Source of the DNA: Paenibacillus terricola
GTDB lineage: Bacteria > Bacillota > Bacilli > Paenibacillales > Paenibacillaceae
Reading direction: 5' to 3'
Assembly (NCBI RefSeq): GCF_014779765.1
Contig: NZ_JACXZA010000008.1
Span: 1 to 64,000 of the forward strand
Length of the DNA: 64,000 nt
This document shows positions 8,204 through 17,426 of this stretch, piece by piece. The stretch's first letter is position 1; the number at the start of each line of letters is the position of its first letter. Made by a program: the position numbers and the translations under genes. A model generated the notes under the pieces. The model ran no database searches, had not been told where the DNA came from, and saw only the letters and a list, made by a program, of their open reading frames with translations.

Positions 8204-8659
8204 ATGGCAGTTATCGTAATTGACGGCGATTTGTTGCATGCATCGGAGGATATCATCGGACACCAGGTAAACTGTCAAGGTGTGATGGGGTCCGGAGTGG
8301 CCAGGGCATTGCGGGATCGATATGGGAACCTTTATCCCTCGTATAAACAATTTTGCAATCAATATGATTCACATCAGCTGCTTGGACAATGCCAGCTTGT
8401 TCGAACCGGCTCGAAATTTACGGCAAATCTATTCGGACAATTGAATTTCGGTAGGCAGAATGTTCTCTATACGAACTACGAGGCATTGAAACAAAGTCTC
8501 ACTACATTGAAAGAAGAAGCCAAGAGGGATGGCTATTCGATTGCACTTCCCTATAACATTGGCTGCGGGTTAGCGAACGGGGATTGGAACGTTGTCGAGT
8601 CGATGCTGCAGGAAGTATTCGAGGATTATGAAGTTACGCTTTATCGACTTGGGTCATGA
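8204..8659 (+). CDS. Macro domain protein (ADP-ribose binding/hydrolase-like)
   Basis: The fold is read from IVIDGDLLHA, HQVNCQGVMGSGVARALRD (the ADP-ribose phosphate loop) and ALPYNIGCGLANGDWN. This pattern fits the ALC1-like/TARG1-type macrodomains that remove ADP-ribose from macromolecules or bind ADP-ribose derivatives. The ATG at 8204 follows GAGAGGAG by 8 bases. Confidence 0.85.
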   Translation: MAVIVIDGDLLHASEDIIGHQVNCQGVMGSGVARALRDRYGNLYPSYKQFCNQYDSHQLLGQCQLVRTGSKFTANLFGQLNFGRQNVLYTNYEALKQSLTTLKEEAKRDGYSIALPYNIGCGLANGDWNVVESMLQEVFEDYEVTLYRLGS

Positions 8660-8696
8660 TCTAGCTGTTCCAATTTCGATGCAAAGGACCATTCCT

Positions 8697-9233
8697 ATGA
8701 CCCTCAATCTATATCATTACTTTGATAGAGATATTGGGCCGTTCCGAAACTTATCCAAACTTACGAGAGTGGAATCGGAGGTCGTGTCCAATCAAATCCG
8801 ACTTGAAGGAAATACTTTTGCCAGTCGCCGATCGGAAGATTACATGAGCATCAGGCGAGAGCTAGAGTCGGCTGCACGCAACCAGTTTATCGCAAAGGGT
8901 GGGAATCCACAGAATCCTTTCCCCCATTACATGACGCTCGGGGCCTGTGATTGGTTAAAATCATGGTATGCGAGTCCAGACGTACTGGAGATTCCTTGGG
9001 ATCATTTTGCTGAGGAATCCGTTAGTTTTACATACGGAGATCTATTTCCTACCATGCGTTATCGAGATGACAAGCCTTATCGGCAGCAGGTATATACGAA
9101 GTCGGAAATTGTTGAGCTTATTGAGAAGTACGGCTTTCCGCAGGATTGGAACCGGGACGGAGACAAGGGGCCAGAACGATACATTGAAGCGCAGATTTGG
9201 GATGAGGAAGTTATTGGACGTTACTTGTTATAG
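8697..9233 (+). CDS. Conserved hypothetical protein
   Basis: A soluble protein of 178 residues with no domain I can name. It has an aromatic N-terminus (LYHYFDRDIGPFRNLS), a FASRRSEDYMSIRRELE segment, HYMTLGACDWLKSWY and a C-terminal GPERYIEAQIWD. I recall this as a widespread uncharacterised Bacillales family. The ATG at 8697 follows AAAGGA by 8 bases. Confidence 0.65.
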   Translation: MTLNLYHYFDRDIGPFRNLSKLTRVESEVVSNQIRLEGNTFASRRSEDYMSIRRELESAARNQFIAKGGNPQNPFPHYMTLGACDWLKSWYASPDVLEIPWDHFAEESVSFTYGDLFPTMRYRDDKPYRQQVYTKSEIVELIEKYGFPQDWNRDGDKGPERYIEAQIWDEEVIGRYLL

Positions 9234-9278
9234 CTTTGTGCGAATGGAGATAGGATTTATTTGATAGGAGCGGTACTG

Positions 9279-9746
9279 TTGGATAATTACATCATTCAGA
9301 TGCTAGATGAGTATAAAGATAATGAACATGGTTTTATTATAGAACTCTCGCAAGTCCTTTTTGACAAAACTAATTACGGGGAACACCTTGATAGATTGGA
9401 TGAGATTGAATTAACCTTCTATCTGATTAACGAGCTTGAGATGGAAGTGAATAACGGGGGACTAGATCAATATTTCTTTAATTCAAGCGGGAAGAATGCC
9501 AAGAAAGCGATCGCAGCCTTGCATAAGATTGAGGCGACCTTTACGGCGAACTTAGTTCAGGAAGCACAGAAATGTTATGATGGTGGATGGAAGGGACCCT
9601 TACTTCGGTTCTTTCATTTGTATAATGAAGATAAACAGTTGGCGGAAATGGATAAGTTCGATAAGGTTTTTTACGAATATAGGGAATCGATCTCAGAACT
9701 ATTAATTAATTACATAAGAAAGAACTTGAAAGAGGTTGTTTGTTAG
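9279..9746 (+). CDS. DMP19/DUF4375 family protein
   Basis: The central motif EVNNGGLDQYFFNSSG is diagnostic for the DUF4375 (DMP19-like) domain, which in Neisseria DMP19 is a DNA mimic. Function here is unknown. The TTG start at 9279 follows ATAGGAG by 8 bases; the upstream in-frame codon at 9261 overlaps that ribosome binding site. Confidence 0.75.
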   Translation: MDNYIIQMLDEYKDNEHGFIIELSQVLFDKTNYGEHLDRLDEIELTFYLINELEMEVNNGGLDQYFFNSSGKNAKKAIAALHKIEATFTANLVQEAQKCYDGGWKGPLLRFFHLYNEDKQLAEMDKFDKVFYEYRESISELLINYIRKNLKEVVC

Positions 9747-9760
9747 TAGGAGGTAATGGG

Positions 9761-10492
9761 ATGGATCGTATTGCAGTTATTTCGGATATACATGGGAATT
9801 TGCCAGCTCTGGAAGCTGTGTTGGAGGATATTAATTCGCGTCATGTTGCGAAGATATATTGTCTGGGCGATCTGATTGGGAAAGGACCAAGTTCAGATCT
9901 CGCCGTAGATGTTGTTCAGCGGACATGCGATAAAGTGATTAAGGGTAACTGGGATGATTTTGTATCCAAAACAAGCGAGTTCGAGGCTGTGCATTGGCAT
10001 CAAGCAAAGCTGGGACCGGAGAGAATGACGTATTTGAGCCAATTGCCGTTCGGCATTGAATGGTATATGAGCGGGCGACTTATCCGATTATTTCACGCTT
10101 CGCCTCGCAGCGAATATGAGCGGATTCAACCGTGGGACTCAGAGGAGCGGCGGCTGTCTCTATTTGAAAGCTCCGAGCATTTTGAGCAGGCAGGGTTATC
10201 AGACGTGGCTGGGTATGGGGATGTGCATAATGCTTATGTGCAAAATATCGCTGGTCGAACATTGTTCAACACCGGGAGCGTAGGCAACCCGTTGGAGATT
10301 CCCCAAGCTTCATACGCCATCCTTGAAGGCTGCTTAGACAGCAAGGAGCTTGCATCATTCAGCATTCAGTTGGTGAGAGTTCCTTACGATATTGAACTTG
10401 CGATCCAACAAGCAGTGGATGATGGTATGCCTGATCTTGAGGCGTATGTACGTGAATTGCGAACGGGGCAGTATCGAGGGAAAAAAGGCTAG
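9761..10492 (+). CDS. Metallophosphoesterase (YfcE/MJ0936-like)
   Basis: A calcineurin-type phosphoesterase. Metal ligands are seen in order: SDIHGNLPAL (Asp and His), LGDLIGKGP (bridging Asp), KGNWDD (Asn), LFHASP (His) and YGDVHNAY (a G-D/H-x-H variant). FNTGSVGNP closes the fold. AGGAGG lies upstream of the ATG. The substrate is unknown, possibly cyclic nucleotides or phosphodiesters. Confidence 0.88.
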   Translation: MDRIAVISDIHGNLPALEAVLEDINSRHVAKIYCLGDLIGKGPSSDLAVDVVQRTCDKVIKGNWDDFVSKTSEFEAVHWHQAKLGPERMTYLSQLPFGIEWYMSGRLIRLFHASPRSEYERIQPWDSEERRLSLFESSEHFEQAGLSDVAGYGDVHNAYVQNIAGRTLFNTGSVGNPLEIPQASYAILEGCLDSKELASFSIQLVRVPYDIELAIQQAVDDGMPDLEAYVRELRTGQYRGKKG

Positions 10493-10547
10493 TCGTGGTT
10501 AGAGATACGGAATATTTTCAACTTACATAAGGTAGAGGTGCTTCGAG

Positions 10548-10877
10548 ATGGATGATTTCACTAAGAAACGTATTGAGAAAATTATGAATGTATATATTGA
10601 ACAGAAGGTTCCGAAACACATACGAAATCAAATTAGACTCAATTATAAAATTAGAGGCAATAACGTAACGTTAAATGAAGAACGACCTGCTTTCAAGAGC
10701 ACGGAGTGGGTGGAGTTGCCCGTTGCCCAGTTCCGACTGGAGCAGAATCAATGGAAAGTGTACTGGAGAGATAGCAAGAACAAATGGCATTTTGTCGAGG
10801 ACATCGCTCCACATGAGAACTTTGAAACACAGCTAATGATTGTGGAAGAAGATAGTAGAGGAGTATTCTGGAACTAA
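10548..10877 (+). CDS. DUF3024 domain protein
   Basis: A 109-residue soluble protein. The pattern KIMNVYIEQKVPKHIRNQIRL, NVTLNEERP, VAQFRLEQNQWKVYWRD is characteristic of DUF3024. Function is unknown. It is separated from its neighbours by 25-55 bases. Confidence 0.75.
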   Translation: MDDFTKKRIEKIMNVYIEQKVPKHIRNQIRLNYKIRGNNVTLNEERPAFKSTEWVELPVAQFRLEQNQWKVYWRDSKNKWHFVEDIAPHENFETQLMIVEEDSRGVFWN

Positions 10878-10904
10878 CTGTTAATTGAAAGGAACCGGAA
10901 CTAA

Positions 10905-11360
10905 ATGGACATTCGCATTACAAGAGTGATGCCAGACCAGATCCCAATGGATCTGATGCTGTTAGCGGACCCTTCCCAGGCCCTGATCGAAGAGTACATT
11001 CGTCGAGGCTTGTGTTACTTGGCGTATGCACAAGATCAGATTGTTGGCGAGTTTGTACTGCTGCCGACTCATCCGCAAACGATTGAGATTGTGAATGTTG
11101 CAGTGGATGAGGGATCTCAGGGAAGAGGGATTGGCCAAGCCCTTGTACGCAAGGCGATCCAAGAAGCAAAGGAATTAGGTTATCGAACAATCGAGATTGG
11201 GACAGGCAATTCGAGTTTCCATCAGTTAAAACTGTACCAGCGATGCGGATTCAGAATTGTTGGTGTCGATTTAGATTTTTTCACTCGCAACTATGAGGAA
11301 GAGATCTATGAAGATGGTATCCAATGCCAAGACATGATACGGCTTAGAATGGAATTGTAA
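10905..11360 (+). CDS. GNAT family N-acetyltransferase
   Basis: The acetyl-CoA loop QGRGIG is at residues 72-77 following VNVAVDE, and LYQRCGF is motif B. The C-terminal extension FTRNYEEEIYEDGIQCQDMIRL resembles the YvbK-like GNAT group. AAAGGA lies upstream of the ATG. Confidence 0.87.
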   Translation: MDIRITRVMPDQIPMDLMLLADPSQALIEEYIRRGLCYLAYAQDQIVGEFVLLPTHPQTIEIVNVAVDEGSQGRGIGQALVRKAIQEAKELGYRTIEIGTGNSSFHQLKLYQRCGFRIVGVDLDFFTRNYEEEIYEDGIQCQDMIRLRMEL

Positions 11361-11395
11361 CCGATAAAGTGATATTGGAACTTGGGGGGGACGAA

Positions 11396-11812
11396 TTGAA
11401 TATCGAGTTGGCGATTGCTATTGCACTTGAAGCACATAGAGGTCAAGTGGACAAAGGGGGTTCTCCCTATATACTGCATCCCTTGGCGGTAATGAATCGG
11501 GTTGAGACGTTGGATGAGAAAATTGTTGCTGTTCTTCATGATGTCGTAGAGGATTCATCAATTACACTTGAGCAGTTGAAAGGGCATGGGTTCTCTGATG
11601 AGATCATAGATGCGATCCGCAGGTTGACCAAATCCGCAGAGGATAGTTACGAGGCTTTCATCGAGAAGACGATGGATAATCAGATCGCTCGGAATGTCAA
11701 AATAGCAGACATAAAAGAAAATATGAATATATCTCGAATTAAGAACCCAACAGAGCATGACTACAACCGTTTAGTGAAGTACAAGAAAGCGCTCGAAAGA
11801 CTTGAAGAATAG
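11396..11812 (+). CDS. Small HD-domain hydrolase, SpoT/MESH1-like
   Basis: A 138-residue HD domain of the RelA/SpoT hydrolase type: EAHRGQVDKGGSPYILHP, LHDVVEDS (the HD pair) and KIADIKENM. There is no synthetase domain, so it is comparable with small alarmone hydrolases (MESH1-like) that split (p)ppGpp. This is a family-based inference. The TTG start at 11396 is 5 bases after a GGGGGGG run. A terminator follows. Confidence 0.75.
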   Translation: MNIELAIAIALEAHRGQVDKGGSPYILHPLAVMNRVETLDEKIVAVLHDVVEDSSITLEQLKGHGFSDEIIDAIRRLTKSAEDSYEAFIEKTMDNQIARNVKIADIKENMNISRIKNPTEHDYNRLVKYKKALERLEE

Positions 11813-11858
11813 TGCTTTATTATATCGACATAATAAAACATAAGTAGTATGAGCGCAT

Positions 11859-11886
11859 AGACCTTTCGCAAGAAAGGTCTTTTTGT
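11859..11886 (+). terminator. Intrinsic terminator
   Basis: AGACCTTTC pairs with GAAAGGTCT across a short GCAA loop and is followed by TTTTT. Confidence 0.85.
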
Positions 11887-11963
11887 TGTACTTCTCAGAA
11901 TGATATTCATTATGTATAATGGCAAAATATAGAAGGCTAGAAAAACTAAAGCAGGTGATGGGC

Positions 11964-12470
11964 ATGGACCAGCTCGATAAGTCGTTAAAGATCAGACATG
12001 CAACTCATGATGAAGCTCCCATTGTACTGGAGCTGTGGCAAATGTCTGCCAGATGGTTAAATGCGAAAGGGATTTACCAGTGGAGACCGGAATATTTTCG
12101 ACTTGAGCAGGTAGTTGAGTTTATGGACAATGGATCGGACGTTTATGTAGCGGAGCATGAGGGAACTATTGTCGGCACCTATGTGTTGACCTGGTCGGAT
12201 CCTATGATCTGGCGCGAATTGGATCATAACGATGCAGGATACATTCATCGATTTGCTGTGAACAGAGATTACAAGGGCCTTGGAATGGGAACGTTGCTCA
12301 TTCATTCCGCGATCGAGGAGATCAGACGGCGCGGCAAGAAGGTTGTAAGACTGGATTGTATGGCTGAAAATCCGAGACTGAATCAGTATTATCGGGAGTT
12401 CGGATTTGGATTCGTGCGCAGATTAGAATTCGATAACTGGGCCGCGAATTTGTATGAGATCGTGCTGTAG
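11964..12470 (+). CDS. GNAT family N-acetyltransferase
   Basis: The strand IHRFAVN is followed by the loop YKGLGMGTLL at about residues 103-112, and the end has NPRLNQYYREFGF. The ATG at 11964 is 6 bases after AGGTG; an ATG at 11958 is also in frame. A TATAAT-like sequence near 11914 suggests its own promoter after the terminator at 11859. Confidence 0.87.
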   Translation: MDQLDKSLKIRHATHDEAPIVLELWQMSARWLNAKGIYQWRPEYFRLEQVVEFMDNGSDVYVAEHEGTIVGTYVLTWSDPMIWRELDHNDAGYIHRFAVNRDYKGLGMGTLLIHSAIEEIRRRGKKVVRLDCMAENPRLNQYYREFGFGFVRRLEFDNWAANLYEIVL

Positions 12471-12572
12471 AGCCGAATCCATAATGGACAACCACGGTGA
12501 TGCTTGGAAGATGAGTTAATGAAGCTGATCGGGAGAAAGAATCGGAAAGAATAGAGATAGAAAGAGGCCAAT

Positions 12573-13241
12573 ATGAGAATACAAGCGGTGTTCTTTGATT
12601 TATTCGAAACGCTGATCACTGAATTTATGGACGGCAGCCGAATTTCTAAACGCCAGTATGATTATATGCAGTTGCTAGGCCTATCCGCTGAAACATTTAA
12701 GCATGAGTGGCGCAATCATCAGGATGCTCGGATGAGAGGAGAGCATGCTACTTTCAACGATGTGATCCGCGCTATATTAGCATCGCACAGCTTACCAGTG
12801 AACGAAGCTAATATCGAGTTTCTCTATCAAGAGAGATTGAAGGAGAAGCATATCCCTTTCAGGCAGATTCATGCGGAAGTATTGGAGCTCCTCCAATACT
12901 TGAAGCAGAACCAGATCAAGGTCGGCCTCATCAGTAATTGTACGGAAGAAGAAGTGAGGGGCTGGCAGGATTGTGCCCTTAGCGAGTATTTCGATGATGC
13001 TGTTTTCTCCTATCAGACTGGAAAGTGTAAGCCGGATAAGGAGATCTATACGCTGGCTTGTGAACGATTGCAGGTTCTGCCAGAAGCGAGTGTCTTCGTT
13101 GGAGATGGCGGATCGAATGAGCTATCTGGCGCAGCGGATGCAGGACTTAACGTCTTTCATGCTGTATGGTTCCAATCATGGACCAAGAGTGACTTCAAGC
13201 AACTTAGACGCCCGAGCGAGCTAATCGCTGCATTTCAATAG
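12573..13241 (+). CDS. HAD family hydrolase
   Basis: Motif I is FFDLFETLI near residue 7, where the usual second Asp of DxD is replaced by Phe-Glu, as in dehalogenase-like HAD members. Motif II is GLISNCT, the Lys is in KCKPDKEIY and motif IV is GDGGSNELSGA. A helical cap follows motif I. The substrate is unknown. Confidence 0.85.
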   Translation: MRIQAVFFDLFETLITEFMDGSRISKRQYDYMQLLGLSAETFKHEWRNHQDARMRGEHATFNDVIRAILASHSLPVNEANIEFLYQERLKEKHIPFRQIHAEVLELLQYLKQNQIKVGLISNCTEEEVRGWQDCALSEYFDDAVFSYQTGKCKPDKEIYTLACERLQVLPEASVFVGDGGSNELSGAADAGLNVFHAVWFQSWTKSDFKQLRRPSELIAAFQ

Positions 13242-13258
13242 GAAGGGACGACAGGGTC

Positions 13259-13879
13259 ATGTATGCTTTTGACAAGCTGGAAGGGAAGAGAATTGTACTG
13301 CTCCCTTTACGAATAGAGCATCTGAACCCGTTGTTTGAAGCAGCAATTGATCCTCAAATATGGGAGCTGTATCCGACCTCTATCCGCTCAATCGAGGACA
13401 TGCAGACTTTTATCCTTAAAGCTATTGAGGGGCGTCAACGCGGGGACCAGTTTCCTTATGCCGTATTCGATAAACAACTGGACAAGTTCGTTGGGTCGAC
13501 GCGGTTTCTGCGAATTTCGGAGGAGAACAACAATCTGAATATCGGTTCGACGTGGTATTCACCCGAGGTCTGGCGCACGAGAGTCAATACGGAAGCGAAG
13601 TATCTGATGGTGGAGCATGCTTTCGAATCGGTTCATGTAAGTCGGGTGGAGCTGATTACGACACCTGAGAACTTTCGTTCGCAGCGAGCGATCGAAAGGT
13701 TGGGAGCCGTACGAGAAGGGATTTTTCGCAAAAAGTATAACAATCGGGATTACATCATCTACAGTATTATTGATTCGGATTGGCCGGATGTGAAGCATCG
13801 GCTGGAACGTTACTTAGAAGACGAAAGCAGTTCAATGAATGGACTGATAAGCGAACGGGAAATTACACATACAGACTAG
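13259..13879 (+). CDS. GNAT family acetyltransferase (RimJ/RimL type)
   Basis: The N-terminal LEGKRIVLLPLRIEHLNPLFEA and late NFRSQRAIERLGAVREG are typical of RimJ/RimL-like GNATs, which acetylate protein N-termini or small amines. The acetyl-CoA loop is degenerate (VWRTRVNTEAK). The C-terminus has an acidic tail of about 30 residues beyond the domain. Confidence 0.82.
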   Translation: MYAFDKLEGKRIVLLPLRIEHLNPLFEAAIDPQIWELYPTSIRSIEDMQTFILKAIEGRQRGDQFPYAVFDKQLDKFVGSTRFLRISEENNNLNIGSTWYSPEVWRTRVNTEAKYLMVEHAFESVHVSRVELITTPENFRSQRAIERLGAVREGIFRKKYNNRDYIIYSIIDSDWPDVKHRLERYLEDESSSMNGLISEREITHTD

Positions 13880-13895
13880 TAAGGCGGGATAAACA

Positions 13896-14468
13896 ATGAC
13901 GGTTCAACAAACGATCCAGTATATCGATCAGGAGCTGTCGGATACACTCCAGCAGTATCAAGAATGGTATGAATTACACCCGGACATACTCGGTTTCAAG
14001 CCATCTGAGGGCTGGAGCATTGCGCAAATCTTGGAGCATGTGACGCTGACTAATTATTACTTGCTTATACTGATCCGGAAGGGTCGTAGGAGAGCGATGG
14101 AGCTTGCAAGCAAGGTTGATATGGTACAAAAGCTTGAGGGTTACGTAAACAATCTCGGCGCACTCGATCGTATTGCGCAAGATAAGTCATTGAAGTGGAT
14201 TCGGCCCGAACATATGGAACCGACAGGTGACAAGTCGTTAGCAGAGGTACAATCACTGATGGCCGAGCAGATAAACGAGTGTAGACAGATCCTTGCTGAA
14301 ATCCCGAATGGTGAGGGGATATTGGCGGAGACAACGATGACTGTGGCAGACCTCGGCAAAATTGATGTCTATCAATATATCTATTTCTTATGTCAGCATG
14401 CCAGAAGGCATATTTCACAGATGGAGCGGGTGAGAGAAGAGTACTTGGAAAAAGAAGGGACGAGGTAA
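13896..14468 (+). CDS. DinB family protein
   Basis: A four-helix DinB-like protein. The metal-binding histidines are in QILEHVTLTNYY and FLCQHARRHISQM. DinB/YfiT proteins include thiol (bacillithiol) transferases and metal-dependent hydrolases; the partner here is unknown. AAGGCGGG precedes the ATG. Confidence 0.8.
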   Translation: MTVQQTIQYIDQELSDTLQQYQEWYELHPDILGFKPSEGWSIAQILEHVTLTNYYLLILIRKGRRRAMELASKVDMVQKLEGYVNNLGALDRIAQDKSLKWIRPEHMEPTGDKSLAEVQSLMAEQINECRQILAEIPNGEGILAETTMTVADLGKIDVYQYIYFLCQHARRHISQMERVREEYLEKEGTR

Positions 14469-14540
14469 ATTCACGTTAACGGGAATGTCTCTTGATCAAG
14501 GAGAAACAACCGTCAGTCGAAAATTATTAGAGGTGATGAA

Positions 14541-15065
14541 ATGACTGTAGTCCTCATTCGAACAGAAAATGAACGCGATTATGATCAAGTCTACAAAGTA
14601 AATTACGCAGCATTCGGAAATCGCGAGGATGAAGCGAAGCTAGTTGAACGCATTCGAGCTACGCCTTATTTTGTACCACAGTTATCGCTAGTTGCAGAAT
14701 TGGATGGTGAGATCGTAGGTCATCTACTGCTCAGCAGAGCTGAAATAGTTAATGGCACAGAGTGCCACGAGGTCATCGTCCTTGCTCCAATTGCGGTGAA
14801 GCCAGCGCATCAGAAGCATGGGATTGGCAGGCAATTGATCCAAGAAGGGCTGGAGCGTTGCCGACAGCTTGGTTATTACGTTGTTCTGTTAATTGGTCAT
14901 CCGAGTTATTATCCTAAGTTTGGGTTCAAGCCTGCTCGACCATTAGGTCTGGAATTAAAGCAATTCGAAGTGCCAGACGATGTATTCATGGTGTGCGAGC
15001 TGAAGGACAATGAGCTGCTGCATATACAAGGCGAATTGATATACCCGGTTGCATTCTTCGGTTAA
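14541..15065 (+). CDS. GNAT N-acetyltransferase, YhbS-like
   Basis: The acetyl-CoA loop QKHGIG is at residues 91-96 after LAPIAVKPAH. LLIGHPSYYPKFGFKPA is the hallmark of the YhbS (COG3153) group. AGAGGTGATG covers the start. It is followed by another GNAT of a different subfamily. Confidence 0.9.
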   Translation: MTVVLIRTENERDYDQVYKVNYAAFGNREDEAKLVERIRATPYFVPQLSLVAELDGEIVGHLLLSRAEIVNGTECHEVIVLAPIAVKPAHQKHGIGRQLIQEGLERCRQLGYYVVLLIGHPSYYPKFGFKPARPLGLELKQFEVPDDVFMVCELKDNELLHIQGELIYPVAFFG

Positions 15066-15117
15066 AGCAACCGAATTCGAAATCAAACTCGCAGTCAGTT
15101 AGGGAGGATCAACCATC

Positions 15118-15681
15118 ATGTTCAACTACCGAATCGACGATTCACTAATTCTTACGTTATTGGAAACGAGAGATGCAGAAGCTTTATACGCATTGATTGA
15201 TCGGAATCGTAACTATATTGGTCAGTGGTTGAAATTCCCGAGTATGACGTTATCTGTTGATGACTCGAAAGCATTCATCGAGCGGACACGCCTACGTTAT
15301 GCCAAGGATGACGGTTACTGGATCGGTATTTGGGAAGGTGGAGAACTCGTAGGTTCTATCGGCTACTTGTATATCGACCAGGATAATCGGAAGACCGAGA
15401 TTGGGTATTGGCTAGGGCAGGAGTATGAGGGCAGAGGCATCATCACGCGTGCTATTCAAGTGCTGATTCAATACGCTTTCTCTCGCCTGAATATGAATAA
15501 AATCGAAATCGGAGCAGCATCGACCAATACGAGGAGCCGTGCGATCCCCGAACGATTAGGTTTCCAGTGCGAAGGAGAAATAAGAGATTACGAGTTTATG
15601 AATGGCCAATATCTTAATCGTGTTATCTATGGACTGTTGGCAAGTGAGTGGGACTCGCGATCAGGTGGTACAAGAGATTAA
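15118..15681 (+). CDS. GNAT acetyltransferase, RimL-like
   Basis: This matches the ribosomal-protein-serine acetyltransferase group: RNYIGQWLKFP at residues 32-41, WLGQEYEGRGIIT at 98-110, and LGFQCEGEIRDYEF. The usual N-x-x-S-x-x-x-x-E-K-x-GF motif appears as NTRSRAIPERLGF. The next gene follows directly. Confidence 0.87.
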   Translation: MFNYRIDDSLILTLLETRDAEALYALIDRNRNYIGQWLKFPSMTLSVDDSKAFIERTRLRYAKDDGYWIGIWEGGELVGSIGYLYIDQDNRKTEIGYWLGQEYEGRGIITRAIQVLIQYAFSRLNMNKIEIGAASTNTRSRAIPERLGFQCEGEIRDYEFMNGQYLNRVIYGLLASEWDSRSGGTRD

Positions 15682-15699
15682 GTGGAAGAAGGTGTGGAG

Positions 15700-16155
15700 A
15701 TGGATGAATTACTAGCCAAGCTCAATCAGTATGATGTTGTTTATGAAATTATCGAACATACGAAACAGATCCATTCCGCTCAGGAAGGGGCCGAGTATTT
15801 TGGCATCGACATCGGTCAGACCGCTCCGACACTTATTATGAAGACAGACAAAGGTTATTACGCGGTCATTATTTGTGGCGATTATGGGCGAGTGGATCTG
15901 GAGGCGATGAAAGCCTTGTTGAATGTCGAACAGCTCAGACTTGCGAAGCCGAATGAGGTAGAGCAGGTCACGGGGAGTAAAATAGGCAGCGTAGCACTGA
16001 TTAATAGCGGCCTTCCTACTATTATCGATAAGCAGTTATTTCGTTACGATTACGTTTATGGCGGGACAGGGGTTCCACAGACGACGTTGAAGCTGCCGCC
16101 TGATGCAATAGTCCAATTGAATGAAATCGTGGGTTATCTTAGAGCGGATTCTTAA
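15700..16155 (+). CDS. YbaK/EbsC family aminoacyl-tRNA deacylase-like protein
   Basis: The YbaK/ProRS-associated fold is seen in HTKQIHSAQEGAEYFG, PTLIMKTDKGYYAVI, GDYGRVDLEAMK and VTGSKIGSVALI. These proteins hydrolyse mischarged tRNA (for example Cys- or Ala-tRNA-Pro). The ATG at 15700 is close behind GAAGGTGTGGAG. It overlaps no neighbour. Confidence 0.85.
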   Translation: MDELLAKLNQYDVVYEIIEHTKQIHSAQEGAEYFGIDIGQTAPTLIMKTDKGYYAVIICGDYGRVDLEAMKALLNVEQLRLAKPNEVEQVTGSKIGSVALINSGLPTIIDKQLFRYDYVYGGTGVPQTTLKLPPDAIVQLNEIVGYLRADS

Positions 16156-16186
16156 TGCCGTGGAATGAGTAGAGGAGGAAGTGCAT

Positions 16187-16848
16187 TTGCCTTGGCAGAT
16201 GGTGCATTTTGCAATAACAGATCAAATCCATAATGGATCACCTTCACCGGAGTTGTTTATTGGCAGCATCTCTCCCGATGCAATCCATGCGAGAGGCAGC
16301 ATTTCACGAGAAGAGAAAGGCCTTACACATCTCGTGTATAAGGGTATTATGCCGACGAAGGAAATGATTTGGGACAAGCACGACTCCTACGTTTCGATGA
16401 AAACGACGAAGGAGTGGCGCAATTTTGTCTTAGGGTATTTCTCGCATATCTACACCGACCTCAGATGGACAGAAACACTGTATACCGATTTTGAACAGGC
16501 GTATTCTGGCGATCCGAATGCAATGCGGCCTATAACACAGAAGTAAGCCAGGTGGAATTTGATCTGATAAAATCGACGGATCGTTTGGACGAATGGATCA
16601 AGCTGCTTCAGGGGGCGGAAGGTTATTCGATCGCCCCATTCGTAACCGACCGGGAAGTACGCAAGTATCGGGATGAGAAGATAGCTTGGTTGTTGGAAGC
16701 GGGTAATGAACCGCGGATAACGCCGATTTATTTTACATTGGAGCGAGTATTGCAGTTCATTGATCAGACAGCGATGGAAATTCGAGAGCTGTTAAGAGAA
16801 AGATTACCCCATGCTGACGAGTTCATGTCGAGGAGAGAAAATAGTTGA
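16187..16848 (+). pseudogene. Zinc-dependent phospholipase C-like/HD hydrolase, frameshifted
   Basis: The first frame (TTG at 16187 after AGAGGAGGAA) reads MPWQMVHFAITDQIHN, GSISPDAIHARG and LGYFSHIYTDLRWTE, a family with conserved His/Asp metal ligands, and stops at 16546. The second frame, entered near 16520-16525, reads AAYNTEVSQVEFDLI and continues to 16848, which is the expected rest of the protein. The frame change fits a single-base deletion. Both halves look otherwise intact, so the break is recent or an assembly error. Confidence 0.7.
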
Positions 16849-17393
16849 AAGCATTTCCCCAGTTCGAAACGAAAAGATTGGTGCTCCGACAGCTGAATCT
16901 TGATGATGCTGCGGATGTATTTGACTATTTTGCCAGAGATGAAGTGACGCAATTCTATGATCTGGCAACGTTCACGGAGCAAAGGCAAGCAGAAGAACTG
17001 ATACAGCAGTGGAATAATCGGTACATGCGGTCGGAAGGGATCCGATGGGGCATTACACTTCGGGGCGAGGATCGGGTTATAGGAACATGCGGCTTCCATA
17101 GCTGGTCCCAGGAACATAATAAAATAGAAGTGGGATACGAGTTGACCCCAGAATATTGGCAGCAAGGAATCATGTCAGAAGCGCTCAAGGCGGTTATTGC
17201 ATATGGCTTCGAGCATATGAAGTTGAATCGGATTGAGGCGCACATTGATCCGGATAATATTAGTTCAAGGAAGCTGTTGCAGAAGGTCGGATTAACAGAG
17301 GAAGGCACCTTGCGGGACTATTATTTTGAGAAAAACCAGTACGTAGATGCCGTTGTATTCTCTATTTTGCGTAGAGAGTACATCCCAGAGTAG
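16845..17393 (+). CDS. GNAT acetyltransferase (RimJ/RimL type)
   Basis: Classic signature: FETKRLVLRQLNLDDAADVF at the N-terminus, IEVGYELTPEYWQQGIMSEA around residues 94-113 and NISSRKLLQKVGLTEEG. The TTG start overlaps the preceding stop by 4 bases, with GGAGAGA upstream. Confidence 0.9.
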   Translation: MKAFPQFETKRLVLRQLNLDDAADVFDYFARDEVTQFYDLATFTEQRQAEELIQQWNNRYMRSEGIRWGITLRGEDRVIGTCGFHSWSQEHNKIEVGYELTPEYWQQGIMSEALKAVIAYGFEHMKLNRIEAHIDPDNISSRKLLQKVGLTEEGTLRDYYFEKNQYVDAVVFSILRREYIPE

Positions 17394-17426
17394 GGGGCAA
17401 TTATCATAGGAACGAAATTCGGTAAT

